From Candidatus Polarisedimenticolaceae bacterium (GTDB lineage: Bacteria; Acidobacteriota; Polarisedimenticolia; Polarisedimenticolales; DASRJG01): 64,000 nt of DNA. Where the stretch lies: the NCBI GenBank assembly GCA_036376135.1, contig DASVAW010000158.1:31458-95457 (forward strand), in the 5' to 3' direction. The translations under genes and the position numbers were made by a program. The notes beneath the pieces are model-generated. The model was not told where the DNA came from. It saw only the letters and a list, made by a program, of their open reading frames with translations, and did not search any database. Shown here one piece after another: positions 60,216 through 64,000 of this stretch. Position 1 is the first letter of the stretch. Every line of letters begins with the position of its first letter.

Positions 60216-63062
60216 CTACGGACACGCGCCGACTCTGTCCATCCCGTCCGAATCGGTTCCCCAGGTCGCCCCGCAGCTGTTCCGGCCCCTCACGAGGTAG
60301 CGGAACAGCGCCCCCGGCGACGGGACGGTGCCGTCGGTCCACGTCGCCGCGGTGATCCCGGAAGCGAGGCAGGTCGCGTCCCGCGCGACGTCGTGCACCG
60401 TCGACGGGCCCGCCGCGGGGATCGCGCTCGTCCAGGCGAGGGTCTGCCCGTCCGGCCAGGCCAGGTCGGAGATCTCGGCAGGAGCGCGGTACGTCTGCGG
60501 GTCGTTCGGGGCGCAGTCCTCGGGGTCGTAGACGCCGTCGGCGTCGAGGTCGGAGCCCCGGACGTCGAGGAAGACGACCCCCCCCGACAGAACGCGCGTC
60601 GGCAGGTCGAGCGCCCCGCCGGCGACCGGGTAACGCACGGCGGGGCCGATCGGCCGCAGCCGCGCGGCGTCCACGAACGCCGCGACCTCCGTGGGCGTGT
60701 AGACGCCGTTGCTTCCGCGGTCGGGGAGCGCCGCGAGCGCCGCCCGCGCGGGATGGTCGTTGTCGAAGCGGTACTCCGTGACGTCGACCTGCGGGAAGCG
60801 GAGGTTCCGCAGGCGAAGCGTGACGTCCCAGCCCCCCGGCTCGGCGCTCTGCGTGTCGTATACGTCGTGCGCGTAGAGGAGGAACCTGTCCGCCACCGGC
60901 TCGACCGACCGCCAGCCGGAGAGCGTGACCCCCGCGTCCTGCCGCGTGCCGATCGAGGCGAGATCGTGGGACATCGTCGAGGCGAGGTGCGCCATGTGGA
61001 AGAAGGGGACCGGGACCGCGTCGACGCGGTCCTCGACCCCGTCCGCGTTCTCGTCGATCGCCAGCTGCCCGACGGCGCAGGTGTTCCCCGGGAGATTGCG
61101 GCAGTACGGCCAGACGGTCACGGTGATCTCGCCCTCGCGCTTGCGGGGGTCCGTCATCGCGACGTCGAGCATTCGCCGGAAGAAGTCGCCCCCCCACGAG
61201 GAGAAGTACCCGCCCCAGCGATACATCTCGCGCCCGCCCGGGTCGCGCGAGGTGATCCAGTCGGGGGTCGTCTCGTGGGAGTTGACACGGAGTCGGTCGA
61301 AGGTCACGGGGTCGATGTCGAGCGAGCGTTGCCGCATCTGGATCAGGGAGTCCGCCGCGTCCGCCGCGCGTTTGTAGGCGTGAATCGAGACGAAGTCCAC
61401 CGGGGTTCCGACCCCCCCCTGCGTCGTGCAGATCGCCTCGACGTCCGTCGATCGCAGCCCCGCGAACGCGGGGTCGAGACAGACGCGGTTGCGCTCGTCG
61501 AACCCGGGGGCCGGGTCGACCGCCGTCGGCGAGGCGTGGTAGAGCAGGTGCGAGGTGTACCCGACCGGGTCGGCGCTCCCTCCCGCCTCCCCGCCGCCGA
61601 TCCTCACGCGGTTCCTGTCGATCCCGCGCGCCTCGAGGGCATGGAGGAGCGCGTTCGCGGTGTAGTCGTAGAAGGCGAGGAACTCGTCGTCGGTTCCGCC
61701 CCAGAAGGTGTTGTGGTTCGGCTCGTTCCCGATCGAGTAGTACCAGTCCGCCACCTGCTCGCCGTAGCGGTCCACGATGTGGTCGATCAAGGCGCGGACC
61801 ACCCCGTGCCACTCCAGCCAGTCCTTGGGGAGGTTTGCGCAGTCCCCGCCGGTCGTCCCGTTCACGCGACCGGTGATGCACAGGTCGATCCCCACCGCCT
61901 CGACGTTGACGTGCGGCCGCCGGCCGTGGGCGACGTGCCGGTCCCATTCGTCGTCGAGCCGGGCCCAGTAGTAGACCGGCGTGCCGGCGGGGCGGAACTT
62001 CCGCAGCGCTCCCAGGGGATGCGTGAAGTTCCCGGGGGTGTCGGGATTGTCCGCGGGCTTCGAGCCGGGGAAGTCGAGCTCCCAGGAGGCCGCCGGGTTC
62101 GCGAGCTTCGTCACGTGGATCCGGTTCTGGCTGCTGCGGACCGTGACGACCGTCGCGACTTCGGACTTCGACCGGTCGCAGACGAGGACCTGGTCGCCCA
62201 CATCGTAGTCGTCGGAGAGCCTGCGCCCCGCGATCCCGTACAGCGGTGCCTCGAGGAGGTCGGCGAGGTAGAGGATCGTCTCGTCCGCGTCGTCCACGAT
62301 CGAGACGATCCGCCGCGTCTCCCGCTCGCGGACGAGGTTGGGAGCGCCGTCGAAATACAGGTTCGACCAGTAGTCGGCGAACAGCGGCCAGTCCCGCTGG
62401 TGCAGGAAGAACTCGGGCGCGCTCTCCCGCGCCTGGTCGATCAGGTCGTAGACGGGCTCCTGGTCGAAGATCGCCGAGGTGTTGAAGTTCGGCTTCACCA
62501 TCCCCGAAAAGAAGCGGCCCTCCCACGTCGCCGTGGGAGCGGCGAGGTCGACGTCGAAGCTCGTCACCGATCCCGCGAGGTCGCGCCGCGTGGTGAACGA
62601 CCACGTCGTGGTCGTCGCGTCGATGGGGATCCCGCTGAGCGTCGCCCCGCTCACGCGGACGGTGTAGGTGGAGGAGGGCTGCAACGGCGCGTTGGGCTGC
62701 GTGAAGAACCCGTACCCGGTGCGCGTCCCGTCGGTGAACGACGGGATCGTCTCTCCGGTGTACCCCGCGGCCCAGACCTGGCCGGGGCCGAACATCGTGA
62801 CGGCCGTCCCGCCGGAGCGGGTGATGGTCGCCGCGATGCTGTTCGGATCGACGAGGTCACCGGCGGCGTTCGTCGTAGGGACGGTCACCTCGAAGTAGAT
62901 CGAGGTGTGAGGCGTGACCTGCGTCGCCGCCTTGCAGGGGCGCGGGGCGGTGTGGACCTTGGCGCAGTTGTGCGTGACCCGCGGCGCGGACTGGGCGAGC
63001 GCCGGGAGCGCGAGCGTCAGGATCGCGACCGCCACGAGTCCGCGACCGGTACGAGCCGGCAT
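60216..63062 (-). CDS. Secreted GH39-like glycoside hydrolase-type protein
   Basis: A 948-aa secreted protein with signal peptide (LVAVAILTLALPALAQ). Residues ~40-160 form an Ig-like domain. The middle (~175-740) is a TIM-barrel type region with YYSIGNEPNHNTFW at ~446, the acid/base Asn-Glu motif of clan GH-A. RVNSHETTPDW at ~594 is a candidate nucleophile, the GH39 pattern. A Ca-binding thrombospondin-type stretch DLDADGVYDPEDCAPND (~841) precedes a fibronectin-like end. Likely polysaccharide degradation; specificity unknown. Confidence 0.78.
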   Translation of the reverse strand: MPARTGRGLVAVAILTLALPALAQSAPRVTHNCAKVHTAPRPCKAATQVTPHTSIYFEVTVPTTNAAGDLVDPNSIAATITRSGGTAVTMFGPGQVWAAGYTGETIPSFTDGTRTGYGFFTQPNAPLQPSSTYTVRVSGATLSGIPIDATTTTWSFTTRRDLAGSVTSFDVDLAAPTATWEGRFFSGMVKPNFNTSAIFDQEPVYDLIDQARESAPEFFLHQRDWPLFADYWSNLYFDGAPNLVRERETRRIVSIVDDADETILYLADLLEAPLYGIAGRRLSDDYDVGDQVLVCDRSKSEVATVVTVRSSQNRIHVTKLANPAASWELDFPGSKPADNPDTPGNFTHPLGALRKFRPAGTPVYYWARLDDEWDRHVAHGRRPHVNVEAVGIDLCITGRVNGTTGGDCANLPKDWLEWHGVVRALIDHIVDRYGEQVADWYYSIGNEPNHNTFWGGTDDEFLAFYDYTANALLHALEARGIDRNRVRIGGGEAGGSADPVGYTSHLLYHASPTAVDPAPGFDERNRVCLDPAFAGLRSTDVEAICTTQGGVGTPVDFVSIHAYKRAADAADSLIQMRQRSLDIDPVTFDRLRVNSHETTPDWITSRDPGGREMYRWGGYFSSWGGDFFRRMLDVAMTDPRKREGEITVTVWPYCRNLPGNTCAVGQLAIDENADGVEDRVDAVPVPFFHMAHLASTMSHDLASIGTRQDAGVTLSGWRSVEPVADRFLLYAHDVYDTQSAEPGGWDVTLRLRNLRFPQVDVTEYRFDNDHPARAALAALPDRGSNGVYTPTEVAAFVDAARLRPIGPAVRYPVAGGALDLPTRVLSGGVVFLDVRGSDLDADGVYDPEDCAPNDPQTYRAPAEISDLAWPDGQTLAWTSAIPAAGPSTVHDVARDATCLASGITAATWTDGTVPSPGALFRYLVRGRNSCGATWGTDSDGMDRVGACP

Positions 63063-63142
63063 CGTGACCCCCCTTGCCCGGGGTAATTACCGCGAGCCGG
63101 GAGTTCCGTCAAAGGGTTACCATCCCGGCGTCTCCGGACTGC

Positions 63143-63216
63143 GCCCCCATAGCTCAGTCGGTCAGAGCGGCGGACTCATAATCCGCTGGTCCCAGGTTCG
63201 AGTCCTGGTGGGGGCA
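63143..63216 (+). tRNA. tRNA with CAU anticodon (Met elongator or Ile2)
   Basis: A 74-nt cloverleaf with a 7-bp acceptor GCCCCCA/TGGGGGC, D arm GCTC/GAGC, anticodon stem GCGGA/TCCGC with loop CTCATAA (anticodon CAT), T arm CCAGG-TTCGAGT-CCTGG and discriminator A. CCA is not encoded. Elongator Met and lysidine-modified Ile2 tRNAs share this anticodon and cannot be separated here with certainty. Confidence 0.93.
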
Positions 63217-63555
63217 TTCCTTCGATGTCCATGACCAGCCATTAGGTTGCGACTGCCCGCCGCGCTCGTCGCAGTGCGAGACCAGCGGATCCTCAGACCG
63301 CCGATCGCGACACCGGCGGGCCCACAACCTGCAGAGGCTTCGGCACTTCCGCCAAATGCTGAGCGCGGACCATGCTGCGTACACTTTGCGCAGAGTCGTG
63401 CGTCGCATCCAGGCGTCAAGCGTGCGTCGCGCCAGGACCATTGCGCCCAACTCATGAACACCGGTTACCCTACGCCCGCGCTGGCGGCATCCGGCAGGAG
63501 TTTCCGGATGGCATTGTTCGCGGGCAGCCGGCCGGCTATCGAGCGTCCGACGCGA
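63217..63555. other. Gene-free stretch after tRNA
   Basis: About 340 bp with no supportable gene, no strong hairpin and no copy of the tRNA 3' end that I can find. Base use is less GC-biased than most of the window, as at tRNA-adjacent integration sites, but no integrase is visible. Confidence 0.5.
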
Positions 63556-64000
63556 TCAGAAGTTCTCCAGCAGCCAGGCGTTGGAGTTCAGACTCCCGGC
63601 CATGCACGCCAGGCGCTTGCCGTCGGGAGACGGCACGACGCCCACCCTGAACATGCCGGTCGCCTCGAGCAGCACCTGAGTCTTCCCCTCCATGTCCATT
63701 CTCAGCACGATCGACCTGTCCCCCTTCCAGCCCGACACAAGAAGGGCATCCGACGACGACGTCCAGAACGCGCCAAAGTTGAGCAGCTTCTCTGTCGTCA
63801 ACGTTCGCAGTTCACCATTGGACGGTACGAGGATCGTGACGGCGCCTCGATCGCCGTCCCAGACTGCGATCCGCAAACCGTCGGGGGAAAGATCCCACTG
63901 CCTTTCCGCCGGGTTTCGTGCGTCGAGGCTCGCGATCGGCCGCCCGGATCCGGTGACGGGGTCGAAGGTCGAGAAGACCAGCTTGCCCTCCCGCGCCACA
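63556..64000 (-). CDS. C-terminal part of PD40/TolB-like beta-propeller protein (partial)
   Basis: The last ~148 codons of a gene running off the right edge. The visible part has propeller-blade motifs QWDLSPDGLRIAVWDGDRG and VVPSPDGKRLACMAGS, each with the SPDGxR/K signature of PD40 repeats. Such propellers occur at the C-terminus of TolB-like proteins, serine/threonine kinases and CadC-like regulators in Acidobacteriota; which one cannot be told. The GTG at 63999 is probably internal. Confidence 0.75.
   Translation of the reverse strand, partial: VAREGKLVFSTFDPVTGSGRPIASLDARNPAERQWDLSPDGLRIAVWDGDRGAVTILVPSNGELRTLTTEKLLNFGAFWTSSSDALLVSGWKGDRSIVLRMDMEGKTQVLLEATGMFRVGVVPSPDGKRLACMAGSLNSNAWLLENF

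Noticed and set aside
63154..63461. Leftward open frames overlapping the tRNA
   Set aside because: They read through the tRNA gene and have Cys/Arg-rich translations with no family similarity.
63217..63555. Integrated element after the tRNA
   Set aside because: No integrase, no repeated tRNA 3' end and no mobile-element gene could be found in the visible sequence.

Overview
The window is about 64 kb of GC-rich, gene-dense chromosomal DNA centred on a replication-origin neighbourhood. From position 1 to about 3.95 kb the genes run leftwards (mnmE, jag, yidC, yidD, rnpA, rpmH). From 4.38 kb they run rightwards (dnaA, dnaN, recF, gyrB, gyrA). The strand switch, the DnaA-box-like sites and the locally AT-rich patches point to oriC at about 4.0-5.96 kb. 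The family mix suggests a Gram-negative Acidobacteriota-type organism, possibly near Thermoanaerobaculia. It includes a CadC-like winged-helix/TPR regulator, a WD40/PD40-like propeller end, VIT-vWA and DUF4215-like secreted proteins, RND efflux and Lnt. This placement is inference; there is no 16S gene in the window.

Regions: (1) 0-13.3 kb, replication, membrane-insertion and gyrase genes. (2) 13.25-17.5 kb, a transaldolase-like aldolase and a three-gene acyl-CoA (propionyl/acetyl) carboxylase operon with separate carboxyltransferase, biotin carboxylase and biotin carrier genes. (3) 17.6-20.6 kb, alkylation repair (Ada-AlkA fusion plus Ogt) overlapping a fatty-acid desaturase. (4) 20.6-26.9 kb, HU, a PilZ protein, an isolated larB, then the macromolecular-synthesis operon rpsU-dnaG-rpoD with a Crp-type regulator translationally coupled to rpoD. 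(5) 26.9-49.7 kb, accessory and envelope functions: CadC-like regulator, secreted serine protease, VIT-vWA protein, BON protein, ankyrin protein, phosphatase, M48 protease, cupin, metallo-beta-lactamase folds, modBA without modC, a cNMP-patatin/SpoIIE signalling pair, radical SAM, a sialidase-like protein, an SGNH protein and a RluA-like pseudouridine synthase. (6) 49.7-56.9 kb, a two-gene RND efflux operon bracketed by two ~547-bp direct repeats, each carrying a near-identical 119-aa membrane-protein gene. (7) 56.9-64 kb, a truncated membrane protein, a GT1-type glycosyltransferase, Lnt, a GH39-like secreted protein, one CAU tRNA and the end of a propeller protein.

The most striking observation is that the efflux operon encodes the RND inner-membrane pump and its TolC/NodT-type outer-membrane factor as one uninterrupted 1489-codon reading frame, with a signal-peptide-like segment at the junction. 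Together with the flanking direct repeats, and a 14-codon peptide whose Shine-Dalgarno matches the 16S 3' end over 13 bases just downstream, this is the best candidate for an unusual system. Other notable points are an rnpA start that can only lie inside rpmH, a likely CTG start for the Crp-type gene, Gln at GyrA position 83, a six-Cys knottin-like tail shared by two secreted proteins, a TonB-plug-like stretch inside the VIT-vWA protein, a RluA-like enzyme lacking the catalytic Asp, and two related REP-like palindromes.
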